Part shown: positions 16,254 to 24,240 of the stretch, in pieces
How positions within the stretch are numbered: the first letter of the stretch is position 1
How the letters are laid out: the number at the start of each line of letters is the position of its first letter
Source of the DNA: a virus
Virus record (IMG/VR): IMGVR_UViG_3300046791_000470
Location: 23,517 to 87,516 of that record
DNA length: 64,000 nucleotides
Strand: one strand, 5' to 3'
Program-made: the position numbers and the translations under genes
Notes under the pieces: model-generated
Told to the model about the DNA's origin: nothing
The model's database searches: none
Seen by the model: only the letters and a program-made list of their open reading frames with translations

Positions 16254-16639
16254 TGCTGGGAGTTCTCCGACGGCGCGGCGATGTCCGCGTAGCCCTGCAT
16301 GACGAGCGAGCGGATCGCCGGGTGCATCTGCGACCACAGCGAGTCGAGGCCGCCGTCGTGCGAGCGGACCTCGAACTCCTTGCCGTCGGCGTTGATGACG
16401 CCCGCGATCGAGGCGCGGCTCAGCTCGTAGGGCACCTGGATCGCATCGCCCTTGGCGCGGGACGCGGCGTGCTTCTCCTCGAGCGGCTTCAGCAGCTTGA
16501 GGAGGATGGTGCGCAGCTCGCCGTAGGTCTCCGTGGAGCTCTGCGGATAGAGCTCCTCGGGGATGTCGAACTCCTCGAGCGCGCGGGGGGCCCCGGATCG
16601 GTCGGGGATGGGAAGTGCGGTGGGGCGTGCGGTGGACAT
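16220..16639 (-). CDS. Tail assembly chaperone (G-like)
   Basis: 139 aa. Acidic N-terminal region, then a helical body (ELRTILLKLLKPLEEKHAAS, LDSLWSQMHPAIRSLVMQGY). Its last codons (QQVFLKSRRTRA) lie over the slip site; the zero-frame product stops at 16220, while a -1 shift would add the GT-like tail. It is expected to act in the cytoplasm with the tape measure and is not usually part of the virion. Confidence 0.8.
   Translation of the reverse strand: MSTARPTALPIPDRSGAPRALEEFDIPEELYPQSSTETYGELRTILLKLLKPLEEKHAASRAKGDAIQVPYELSRASIAGVINADGKEFEVRSHDGGLDSLWSQMHPAIRSLVMQGYADIAAPSENSQQVFLKSRRTRA
16246..16253 (-). promoter_or_regulatory. Programmed -1 ribosomal frameshift site (predicted)
   Basis: The minus-strand sequence is GGTTTTTC with zero-frame codons GTT TTT CTC. 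Slipping back one base at TTT keeps pairing and continues as TCT CAA GAG, which is the frame of the GT-like extension. It lies 10 codons before the zero-frame stop, the usual place for tail-chaperone frameshifts. Confidence 0.65.
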
Positions 16640-16689
16640 GGTGATTTCTCCTTGCCGGCGTGGGTCGCGGCCGGCGGCGCGTTGGTGCC

Positions 16690-17127
16690 TCAGCGCGAGA
16701 TGACGGCGGCGTCGCTCGCTTCGTACGAGAGCGTCATCCGGCCGTACTCGGTGCGCCCGCCGATGGTGAGCGGGATGTCCGAGAAGAACGCGTCGGGGAC
16801 GTTGATCATCGCCCGATCGCCGTTGGGGAACTGCAGGACCGTCTTGAACCCGATCCGGACGCTGATGTTCCGGTTCTGCGCGCGGGTCTTGATGGCCTCG
16901 GCCAGCTCGAGCGCCTCCTGGCCCTCGAGATCGATCTCCATGCGGCCGGACACGCCCGAGAAGAACTCGTCATACCGAGGGGCGGTCTCGCCCAGGTACT
17001 CCTCGTTCTTCAGCGTGAACTTCCACGTGAAGTCGCACGACTTCACGGCGGTGACGTTGAGTACCGCCTCGTTGTCGACGGTGACGGTGATTTCGGTGTC
17101 CTGACCGGAGAGGCGTGGGCTGGCCAT
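16690..17127 (-). CDS. Tail tube protein
   Basis: 145 aa, a normal length for a myovirus tube subunit. It has the tube pattern of a long beta strand pair (TEITVTVDNEAVLNVTAVKSCDF), an acidic loop, a helix (LEGQEALELAEAIKTR) and a closing strand with GRTEYGRMTLSYEA. The gene lies between sheath-side genes and the chaperones, as in P2-like and Bcep-type phages. Tube subunits stack as hexamers inside the sheath. Confidence 0.8.
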   Translation of the reverse strand: MASPRLSGQDTEITVTVDNEAVLNVTAVKSCDFTWKFTLKNEEYLGETAPRYDEFFSGVSGRMEIDLEGQEALELAEAIKTRAQNRNISVRIGFKTVLQFPNGDRAMINVPDAFFSDIPLTIGGRTEYGRMTLSYEASDAAVISR

Positions 17128-17150
17128 GATGTGAGTCCTCCGAAACGACG

Positions 17151-17193
17151 TAGGGCGCGCTCTGCGGCCGACTGCCGCGGGGAGCGCGCCCTA
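17151..17193. terminator. Strong nested hairpin between small gene and tube gene
   Basis: TAGGGCGCGCTC (17151-17162) is perfectly complementary to 17182-17193, and the loop itself contains GCGGC/GCCGC. There is no T tract, so it may be an RNA processing or attenuation structure rather than an intrinsic terminator. It would separate tube mRNA from the sheath part of the operon. Confidence 0.5.
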
Positions 17194-17251
17194 TCCCTGC
17201 TCGTGTGAGTGGTGCGGCGCTGTCGATCGGACGCCCCGATCTGCGGTCAGG

Positions 17252-17419
17252 CTACCGCTCGGCCGCCGGCTGCCGCAAGGCGCCGCGCGGGCGCCAGTCT
17301 CCGCTCGGCCCGTCCACCAAGAGCTCGACGGCCATCGCCCGAACGGCGCGGCGGTGGCGCAGCCGGCGGAACCAGCCGGCCCACCGGGGCTCGCGCTCGA
17401 GGAAGTCCGCCCGGCTCAC
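17252..17419 (-). CDS. Small basic protein between sheath and tube genes
   Basis: 55 aa from a GTG overlapping the upstream stop (GTGA). The protein is basic and Trp-rich (REPRWAGWFRRLRHRRAVRAM), with no recognisable family. The overlap and the intact frame to TAG at 17252 support it as real. Function unknown; position suggests tail assembly. Confidence 0.5.
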   Translation of the reverse strand: MSRADFLEREPRWAGWFRRLRHRRAVRAMAVELLVDGPSGDWRPRGALRQPAAER

Positions 17420-17724
17420 GAGTCGACGTGGACGATTTCGCTCAGGCAGACCACGGCGTTCGTGCCGCCCTCGCGGATCACCGAGACGGCGGTGCGCGTG
17501 GCGATCGCGGCGATCTCGACCACGCCGCCGGGCGCCAGGTAGTGGCTGCCCGCGGTGGCCACGGCGGCGATGTTAACCAGATCGCCGGGGGTCACGATCC
17601 GGAACCAGATGCCCGCCGCCGGGGACGCTGCCAGCCGGTACTGGCGCTTGCCCATCGCGAGCGCGATCTCCGAGGCGGAGGAGCCCGCCGTCGCGACCGC
17701 CGAGGTATCGAGGGAGAAGATCAT
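17416..17724 (-). CDS. Small beta-sandwich virion protein (putative)
   Basis: 102 aa. Alternating hydrophobic strands (RQYRLAASPAAGIWFRIVTPGD, SHYLAPGGVVEIAAIA, VSVIREGGTNAVVCLSEI) predict a compact beta sandwich like small head- or tail-decorating proteins. It lies directly downstream of the sheath gene and is likely translationally linked to the next small gene. No named family recognised. Confidence 0.5.
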   Translation of the reverse strand: MIFSLDTSAVATAGSSASEIALAMGKRQYRLAASPAAGIWFRIVTPGDLVNIAAVATAGSHYLAPGGVVEIAAIATRTAVSVIREGGTNAVVCLSEIVHVDS

Positions 17725-17732
17725 GGGGCTCC

Positions 17733-19739
17733 TTACGCGGACGCGTCGGTGATGTCGATGACGCCGAGGCCGATCCGCGCCTGCTGCACGATGGTCCGTG
17801 CGATCGGGATCATCTCGACGGCGTACTTGACCACGAAGATGCCGGCCTGCTCGGTGGCCGGGGTGTTGCCGCTCTTGGCGTCGACGATGAACGCCCGGAT
17901 GCGGGCGGCGCCCTTGTTGGGCACCGACGCCATCCCCATGAAGAACCCGTGGAGGCCGGTCGTGATCTGGTCCTTGAACTGCTCCGAGACCGGCTCCTTG
18001 CTGAAGGGCAGCAGGAACGCGGCCACCGAGTCCTCGACGAAGAACGAGAACCGGCGGACGTTGATCTCCTTCTCGCCGGCCTGCAGCGAGCGGGTCACGC
18101 CGCTCTGGAAGATCCGGCCGACCTGGCGATCGTTGCGCGGACCCATCACGCCCGACCGCTTCAGCGCCTTGTACGCCTCGATCCCGAGGCCGGTCACGCC
18201 GCGCTGGATGCCGAGGGTGAGCGCCATCGTGGTCTTCACGGGGTCGCGTGCCTGGCCCGGATCGCGCTCCGGCACGAGCTTGCTCATGATCGCGCAGGCC
18301 CACGAGGCCGAGGGCGTGTCGAGGATGCCGTCCGTGTAGAGCAGCCCGTCCGCGCCCTTCACGGAGATGCCGACGGCCTCGCGAACGAACGTCGTGAGAC
18401 CGGGCCAGCAGTAGATCCCCTCGCGGTAGCGGTTCGAGCCGACGCCCACGCCGGTGTCCGCGATCGCGGTGGCCAGCACGAGCGTGTCGAGGGGCGGCGA
18501 GAACACCGCGATCCGGCCCACGCCGTTCGCCTTCTGGGCGAGCGCGTGCGCCTTCAGCGTGGTGTCGATCGTCGTGGAGCTCCGCGAGCACCACACGATG
18601 TTGACCTCGCGCTCGGGGAGATCGTCGTCGATCAGCGACTCGATCGCGGTGACGTACAGCGCGTCGAGGGCCGAGCTGTTCACGGCGTTGGCCGCCTGGA
18701 CGGCGGCGGTGTAGACGATGCCCGTCGTCGGCGCGCTGCGGAGCGCGAGCCCGGACAGCGGATCGGCGCCCTGCGCGGTCAGCGCCTCGGGGACCGTCAC
18801 CGGCGTCAGGTTCACGTCCACGGCGATCGACGCGTCCAGCGCGCGGACCGGGATCCGGTAGCCGGCCTGCGTCCCGATGTGATTCTCGCCGCCGGTGTCG
18901 GCGCACTCGGCCGGGTGGATGCGCCACGGCTGCGCGGTGCCCGTCGTCCAGTCGAACGAGGCCCCGTTCATCTTCTCGACGACGATCGCCGTAGCGCCGG
19001 TGACCGACCGGACGCGGTAGGTATCGGCGTTCGCGCCGAGCGCGCCCGCGCCGTCGATCACGCCGAGCACGAGGATGTCCCCCACCTGGACGCCGGTGTT
19101 GATGCCGTCGGGGCGAAGCCGCGTGGTGAACAGGCCGCCCGCGGAGCTGAAGGACTGGAACGCCGCGGGCGCGCCGGCCGCCGTGATCGCGCCGTCGACG
19201 CCCGACGCGAACTCGCCGAGCTCGGAGAACTGGACGCGCTGCGCGAGGTGGACGCGATCGGATCCGCTCACGAACTCGCGCCCGGCGGTGACGACGCCGC
19301 CGACGAGCGGCACGACCGGCGATGGGTCCGTGGCGCTCGTGTTCGTGGGCAGCTTCCGCCACACCCGGGCGCCCTGCGAGCTGCACAGGTTGATCGCCAC
19401 GATCACGAGCCGGGCGAACGTCTTGTTGACGGTGTCCAGGAAGCCGGATCCGCCGTCGCCGCCAAACTCGCCGATCGTCGAGTCGAAGCCACCGAACCGA
19501 TCGCGCAGGTCCTGCCCCGAGAGCACCTCCGTGGGCTGGGGACTGGTGGAGACCACGCCGTTGCTCGTGATGGCGACGGCGTGGGTCATGTCGGCGAACT
19601 CACCGACGCAGCACGCCACGCCGGCGCTGATGCCGTCGATGGTGCCGGGCGGATCGCCATCGACCGTGACGACACCCTCGATCTCCTGCAGAACCTCGAT
19701 CGAGGGGAAGTCGCTATAACGACGCGTGAACCCAGCCAT
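17733..19739 (-). CDS. Tail sheath protein
   Basis: 668 aa. The C-terminal 250 residues carry the sheath pattern: ITFxLGIQRGVTGLGIEAYKAL-like helix, a NDRQVGRIFQSGVTRS turn, INVRRFSFFVEDSVAAFLLPFS and KDQITTGLHGFFMGM. The N-terminal half is a beta insertion region with many Gly/Asp turns. Start chosen at ATG 19739 (MAGFTRRYSDFP). The protein forms the contractile tube around the tail; its presence defines the phage as a myovirus type. Confidence 0.92.
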   Translation of the reverse strand: MAGFTRRYSDFPSIEVLQEIEGVVTVDGDPPGTIDGISAGVACCVGEFADMTHAVAITSNGVVSTSPQPTEVLSGQDLRDRFGGFDSTIGEFGGDGGSGFLDTVNKTFARLVIVAINLCSSQGARVWRKLPTNTSATDPSPVVPLVGGVVTAGREFVSGSDRVHLAQRVQFSELGEFASGVDGAITAAGAPAAFQSFSSAGGLFTTRLRPDGINTGVQVGDILVLGVIDGAGALGANADTYRVRSVTGATAIVVEKMNGASFDWTTGTAQPWRIHPAECADTGGENHIGTQAGYRIPVRALDASIAVDVNLTPVTVPEALTAQGADPLSGLALRSAPTTGIVYTAAVQAANAVNSSALDALYVTAIESLIDDDLPEREVNIVWCSRSSTTIDTTLKAHALAQKANGVGRIAVFSPPLDTLVLATAIADTGVGVGSNRYREGIYCWPGLTTFVREAVGISVKGADGLLYTDGILDTPSASWACAIMSKLVPERDPGQARDPVKTTMALTLGIQRGVTGLGIEAYKALKRSGVMGPRNDRQVGRIFQSGVTRSLQAGEKEINVRRFSFFVEDSVAAFLLPFSKEPVSEQFKDQITTGLHGFFMGMASVPNKGAARIRAFIVDAKSGNTPATEQAGIFVVKYAVEMIPIARTIVQQARIGLGVIDITDASA

Positions 19740-19783
19740 GGCGTGTGCCTCCGTGTAGCGGGCCGCCGGCGGGGCGCGCGCCG

Positions 19784-20515
19784 CTACGTGATGGTGCCCG
19801 ACGCGATCGGACGGGCCAAGGGCAGCACGTGGGGGCGGTACGTCGGGCAGTGCGCGCGGAGCCGGAGCCGGAGCGGCCACAGGCTCTGCTGCGCCGTGAG
19901 CTCGGAGTCCGGGAACGCCGCGGCGAGCAGGAGGAAGCTGGCGACCGCGCTGTGGTAGCGCGGCAGCACGAGCCGGAACCCGGCCATCCACGTGACGGGC
20001 GAGAACCCCTGCTCGAGCATGCGGCGCACGCCAGCTCGGAGCACCTTGTCGGGGCACATCACGTCCACGCGGACCTCGAGCTCGAAGTTCCCCGTGCCCG
20101 TGACGGTGACCATCTGACCGCGATCGGTGCCGATGGTGAGCGGCTTGCCCACGCTCAGGCCGGAGTCCGTCTTGTAGTCGCCCTCCTCGGTGCTGTACAC
20201 GGCAGCCGAGGGGAGCGGGCGCTGGCCGGTGGCGTGATCGGCCCAGTCGGGCACCACCGACTGCAACATGCACGACCGGCCCGCGATCGCACCGTCGAGA
20301 TCGAGGAGGTAGTTCGCGAGCCCGTGCGTGATCGCCGTGTGCACGTCGGTGTCCTGGCGCTCGGTCAGCGGGTACTTCCGCGTGGGGAACTCGACGAGGA
20401 ACGAGACCTCCGGATCGGGCACGTCGAGCCAGTCCTCGCCGACGCCCTCGAGCTGGGGCTCCTCGCGCTCAACCTGGCCAGCGGCGCATTCCGGGTTGCC
20501 GTCGAGGTCGCTCAC
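19784..20515 (-). CDS. Tail terminator / completion protein candidate
   Basis: 243 aa, no clear family. The body has an entry strand-helix pattern (VHTAITHGLANYLLDLDGA) and strands around TVTGTGNFELEVRVDVMC, which fits small tail-terminator folds that measure about 150-250 aa. Position between the virion-morphogenesis-type gene and the sheath gene is the usual place of the tail terminator. Assignment rests mainly on position. Confidence 0.5.
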   Translation of the reverse strand: MSDLDGNPECAAGQVEREEPQLEGVGEDWLDVPDPEVSFLVEFPTRKYPLTERQDTDVHTAITHGLANYLLDLDGAIAGRSCMLQSVVPDWADHATGQRPLPSAAVYSTEEGDYKTDSGLSVGKPLTIGTDRGQMVTVTGTGNFELEVRVDVMCPDKVLRAGVRRMLEQGFSPVTWMAGFRLVLPRYHSAVASFLLLAAAFPDSELTAQQSLWPLRLRLRAHCPTYRPHVLPLARPIASGTIT

Positions 20516-20546
20516 CCGCGGATCGTCCGCGGTCCGCGCCGCGCGC

Positions 20547-21068
20547 TCAAGGTCGGCGCTTCAGCTCGAGGTTGATCTCATGGATGATCTCATTGCGGAT
20601 CAGCCACTCGATCCGGGTCTGCGCCTCGGGGGCGGTCATGATCTTCCGACCGATGAGCCCCCGGCGGCCGATGGCGCGCGCGACGAGGAACGCCACGCTC
20701 ATCGCCTCGGTCTCCGACAGCCCGAGCCGGCGGCGCGCCCACTGCGCGATCGGATCCCGCGGCGGACGCTTCCCGGGCCGGCGCCCGTGCTCGATCGTCG
20801 GGGACGCCGGGTGATCGTTCGTGACGACGGCGCCGTCCGGCAGCGGCCGAGCTCGCCAGCGCCGGCGGAAGTCGCCGGTGTTCACGGCCCCGCCGCCGCC
20901 GATGCCCGCGGGGTTCGCCGGCGGCGCGCTCGTCGTCCGCTCGATCATGAGCGCCACCACGCGCTGCGCGCCGGCCTGCACGCCACGGAGCAGGATGGGC
21001 GTGAAGCGCTGCGCTAGCTTGTGCTGGTACAGCGCGAACTGCTTGGGGTCCATCCGCAGGACCGCCAT
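20547..21068 (-). CDS. HK97 gp10-like / tail completion protein
   Basis: 173 aa from ATG overlapping the upstream stop (ATGA). Pattern: N-terminal helix with basic residues (FALYQHKLAQRFTPILLRGVQAGAQRVVALMIERT), an ARPLPDGAVVTND strand, the motif HGRRPGKRPPRDPIAQW, and a helical C terminus (RNEIIHEINLELKR). This is the fold order of gp10/virion-morphogenesis proteins that close the tail or join it to the head. Located just upstream of the terminator candidate. Confidence 0.65.
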   Translation of the reverse strand: MAVLRMDPKQFALYQHKLAQRFTPILLRGVQAGAQRVVALMIERTTSAPPANPAGIGGGGAVNTGDFRRRWRARPLPDGAVVTNDHPASPTIEHGRRPGKRPPRDPIAQWARRRLGLSETEAMSVAFLVARAIGRRGLIGRKIMTAPEAQTRIEWLIRNEIIHEINLELKRRP

Positions 21069-21631
21069 CAGCGCGGCGCTCCTCGCCGATCGCGATCGAT
21101 CGGCGCGCGGGCGAGGGTGATCACCCACTCGGCGGTCTCGCTGCGCGCGAACGGCGCCGAGGCCGGCACGAACCGCCGGCGCTGCGTCTCGCGGCCCTGG
21201 CTGTCGAGGAACCGCACCTCGTAGAACACCACCTCGTCGGACGGGATCGGCGATCCGTCGGGGCCGCGGCCGAGGAGCACGTCCTCGCTGTACGTGAGCG
21301 AGATCTCCGAGAGCAAGATCGTCCCCATCTCGCGGAGCTGATCGGACGCCACCACCTCCTGCAGCCCGGTGAGGTCGCCCATCTTCGGCGTGGGGAGGAT
21401 CGGCCACTCGTGGACCACGTCCGTGATGCCGTCGCCGCGGCGGCGCGCGCCGGCGGAGCGCACGCGGACGATCGCCACCGAGTAGGGTCGCAGCCCGGCG
21501 CGGGTCTTCATGTCGCGCGCGCGGTCCCACATCCGGTTGATCCGGCACGCCTTCGCCGCGGCTCGGCCCGCCGGCGTGAAGCGCTGGCAGCCCGTGCCCG
21601 AGCTGCAGCCGGTGCAGCCGCAGCCGCTCAC
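21068..21631 (-). CDS. Head-tail region protein with Cys-rich N terminus
   Basis: 187 aa. It begins MSGCGCTGCSSGTGCQRF, four cysteines in 15 residues, then a basic helix and a beta-rich C-terminal half (ILLSEISLTYSEDVLLG, VVFYEVRFLDSQGRE, AEWVITLARA). No family is recognised; the C-terminal half could be a connector or decoration beta domain. The cysteines could bind metal or form disulfides in the virion. It overlaps the next gene by 1-4 bp. Confidence 0.55.
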   Translation of the reverse strand: MSGCGCTGCSSGTGCQRFTPAGRAAAKACRINRMWDRARDMKTRAGLRPYSVAIVRVRSAGARRRGDGITDVVHEWPILPTPKMGDLTGLQEVVASDQLREMGTILLSEISLTYSEDVLLGRGPDGSPIPSDEVVFYEVRFLDSQGRETQRRRFVPASAPFARSETAEWVITLARAPIDRDRRGAPR

Positions 21632-21634
21632 GAG

Positions 21635-22042
21635 CTATCGCCCGATCCGGATGTTGCCGACGCCGCCGCCCATGAGCGACTTGAACCGGGGCGCGAACGG
21701 GTAGGGCATCACGCCGAGCATGTCGGCCAGGCGCTGCGCCCACCGCGCGTACTCGATCTCGAGGGCGTCGGGCTGGCCGAGGTTCATCTCCAGGTCAGCG
21801 ACGCGCACCGCGAACAGATCGCCGTGGGCCTGGAACAGCGCCTCGTCGATGCAGTCGAGCCGATCGAGCAGCTTCACCACGTCCGCCTCGGCGACGGCCA
21901 TCACGCGCTCGATCGCGCTCTCGAGCATGTACTGCGTGGTGGTGAGCTGCGGCACCCCGAACGCGAAGGAGCTCGCGACGGTCACACCCATGTAGCCGAG
22001 GTGCTTCCGGGCGCGCTGCTTGTCGGCGTCGGAGATCGCCAT
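21635..22042 (-). CDS. Head-tail connector, helical adaptor
   Basis: 135 aa, mostly helical: DADKQRARKHLGYM at the N terminus, a long helix pair in the middle (MLESAIERVMAVAEADVVKLLDRL), and a C-terminal Trp/Arg-rich helix ending GGVGNIRIGR. Length and all-helical make-up match gp6-like connector proteins. Position just after major capsid and linker genes supports this. Confidence 0.55.
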   Translation of the reverse strand: MAISDADKQRARKHLGYMGVTVASSFAFGVPQLTTTQYMLESAIERVMAVAEADVVKLLDRLDCIDEALFQAHGDLFAVRVADLEMNLGQPDALEIEYARWAQRLADMLGVMPYPFAPRFKSLMGGGVGNIRIGR

Positions 22043-22045
22043 GGC

Positions 22046-22714
22046 TCAGACCTCGTCCGGCTCGAGCGCTTCGAGCTCCACGCCCTGATCCGCCATCGAG
22101 TCGACGGCGCCGGCGTTGTAGTGGCGCTGATCGATGATGGAGCCGGGGCGGAGGTTGCAGACCTGGCCGCCCACGGAGATCTGCTTGGTGGTCTGGTTGA
22201 CCACGCGCCACTTCCCCGTCTGGCTCTCCGGGGCGCCCGGCGGGCGACGCTTGCCGGGCGCCGGCGGCGCGGGCGGCTGCAGCGGCACCGGCGGCGACGG
22301 CGCGATCGGGCGGGCGCCGATGCCCACGCTGATGTGCGGCTGGCTGACGAGCTTGAGGTGACCCCAGTGCAGCACGAGGCGCAGCTCCTCGGCGGTGTAG
22401 AGCGGCCCGAACGGCATCTGCGCCGTGGCCGCGAGCTGCAGCATCGCGTCCCGATCGAGCTTCGCGATCGGCGAGTCCTCGGGCACGCCACGGGGCAGAT
22501 CGGACTGCACGCGCCCGAGGAACTCGGCGGCCTGCGCGCGTGGATCGCCGGAGTCCAAGGGCGCGCCGTCGCCCTTGATCTTCGCCGCCTCGAGCGGGTC
22601 TTTAGCGGTGTTCTTCGCCATGCCGTCGATGATGCGTGGCGGCCAACGGAGGCACAACCCGACGTCCGGAACGGCGAAGGCCGCCACCTTGCGATGACGG
22701 CCTTCGAACTCCAT
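22046..22714 (-). CDS. Head-associated protein with Pro-rich linker
   Basis: 222 aa from ATG 22714; an internal ATG at 22621 is an alternative. The N-terminal part is MEFEGRHRKVAAFAVPDVGLCLRWPP, the middle is Pro/Ala-rich, and the C-terminal 60 residues form a small beta domain (KWRVVNQTTKQISVGGQVCNLRPGSIIDQRHY) of a type common in phage head-end proteins. It sits directly downstream of the major capsid gene. Function unknown. Confidence 0.5.
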   Translation of the reverse strand: MEFEGRHRKVAAFAVPDVGLCLRWPPRIIDGMAKNTAKDPLEAAKIKGDGAPLDSGDPRAQAAEFLGRVQSDLPRGVPEDSPIAKLDRDAMLQLAATAQMPFGPLYTAEELRLVLHWGHLKLVSQPHISVGIGARPIAPSPPVPLQPPAPPAPGKRRPPGAPESQTGKWRVVNQTTKQISVGGQVCNLRPGSIIDQRHYNAGAVDSMADQGVELEALEPDEV

Positions 22715-22744
22715 CCGCGCTGGGCGGCCGAGCTGGGGCGCTGA

Positions 22745-24151
22745 CTACTCGGTGAATTCCAAGACGCACGCGCGCTTGTAGACCGCGGAGTCCCCGGTCG
22801 CGCCGTCGGTGCGGACCGTGAAGTCGCCCTGGAACTTCCAGGTCTGCGCGACCCACTCCTGCAGGCGGTCCTGCGGAGCGCGCATCACGACGTGGATCCG
22901 CGCCACGTCCATCTCGATCCCGTTGTTGACGATGCGCGCGCCCGACTCCATCCGACCCGACACGCCGGCCTCGGTGATCATCTGGCCCTGGTTGAAGTAG
23001 TACTCCTTCAGGCACTCCGAGCCGATGATCAGCGCCCGGCGCACGCGCGCGCCGGCGGTGGTGCCGCCCACGTAGAGCTCGCCCGCGAACGGCTCGTCCT
23101 GCGTGAAGGTCGCCGTGGAGCCGCCCTCGACGTTCTCGACCACGGGGCACTCGTTGTTGCGCATCACGATGCAGCCGAGGATCCGCTTGATGACGAAGTC
23201 CTTGTAGGCCATGCCCTCGGGCAGCGACTCCTGCAGCCGCTGGAACTCGTTGTCCGAGTAGAGCTGCTTGATGCCCGTGGGATCGACGTGCATGTGGTAG
23301 CTGCCGTCGCCGAGCGGCATCACGTTGGTGCTCTGCAGCCGCGCCACGCCGTCGCGGATGTCGCTCAGGTGCAGGAGGTCCGTGCCGGCGGTCAGCGCGT
23401 CGACGCTGTTGCCGCCGCCCGCGCGCACGATGTACGTCCGCGAGGAGGCGTAGACCGGATCGCGGCTGGCGACCGTGATCGCCGTGTCGATCGTGAGCGA
23501 GCCCGGCCCGGTCTCGTCACCGGCGGTGTCCGGCGTGAAGCCGGTGACGTTGACGACGACGGCGCCGCCGACGGTGCGGACGACGGTGATCGGCAGCGGG
23601 TTGCTGGTCGAGACCGGCTCGTAGCGGACCGGCGATCCGGTGCTGAGATCCGGGCGCCGCGCGCGGGTGAAGCCGTTCAGCCGCTTGACCGGCAGCGTGG
23701 TGGCCGTGGTGATCGCCGCCGAGGCGACGGTCCAGCCGGCGACGCCCGCGTTGTACAGCGCGAGGCGCGTCAGGCGGTTCAGCGTCTGGCCGGCGTTGAG
23801 CCCCAAGGTCTTCAGATCCTCGGTGACCTTGTTGACCGGCGTGACCGTCGCGCTCGCGAGGTTCGTGTCGATCGTGTCGGCCCACTTGTGCATGACCGCG
23901 CGCCACTGCTCGAGGCGGTAGTCGCTCGGCGCGGGGTCCTGGCCCGGGGTGAGGGGCCGCAGCTTGGGCTTCATCAGGCCCTTGCCGGAGAAGAACTTCT
24001 CGTCCCCCTCGTTCGCGGCCCACTCCTCGTCGGCGGCCTCCGCGCGGAACTGCATGAGGGGGAAGAGGGCGTCGTGGAAAAAGCGGTCCAACGCCTTCTC
24101 CTGGACGAGCTGTCGCATCGCGGGGGTCTGGAGAATGACGCTGAAGTCCAT
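22745..24151 (-). CDS. Major capsid protein
   Basis: 468 aa. The sequence shows HK97-fold capsid features: an N-terminal helical arm (ALDRFFHDALFPLMQF), a spine helix region with KVTEDLKTLGLNAGQTLNRL, the E-loop/P-domain stretch GSYHMHVDPTGIKQLYSDNEFQRL, and a C-terminal strand set (VVENVEGGSTATFT, LEFTE). The segment DGxYHMHVDP-xGIKQLYSD is seen in N4-like/phage capsids that bind their own P-domain loops. A scaffold-type gene precedes it. Normal length for an uncleaved capsid protein. Confidence 0.85.
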   Translation of the reverse strand: MDFSVILQTPAMRQLVQEKALDRFFHDALFPLMQFRAEAADEEWAANEGDEKFFSGKGLMKPKLRPLTPGQDPAPSDYRLEQWRAVMHKWADTIDTNLASATVTPVNKVTEDLKTLGLNAGQTLNRLTRLALYNAGVAGWTVASAAITTATTLPVKRLNGFTRARRPDLSTGSPVRYEPVSTSNPLPITVVRTVGGAVVVNVTGFTPDTAGDETGPGSLTIDTAITVASRDPVYASSRTYIVRAGGGNSVDALTAGTDLLHLSDIRDGVARLQSTNVMPLGDGSYHMHVDPTGIKQLYSDNEFQRLQESLPEGMAYKDFVIKRILGCIVMRNNECPVVENVEGGSTATFTQDEPFAGELYVGGTTAGARVRRALIIGSECLKEYYFNQGQMITEAGVSGRMESGARIVNNGIEMDVARIHVVMRAPQDRLQEWVAQTWKFQGDFTVRTDGATGDSAVYKRACVLEFTE

Positions 24152-24240
24152 GGTGTGTCGTAGCTCCTTTTACAAAACGCTACCGACGTGTCCGCCGGCT
24201 GCGCAAGGGCAGCCACACCAGCGCGAGCCCCGCGGGCGGG

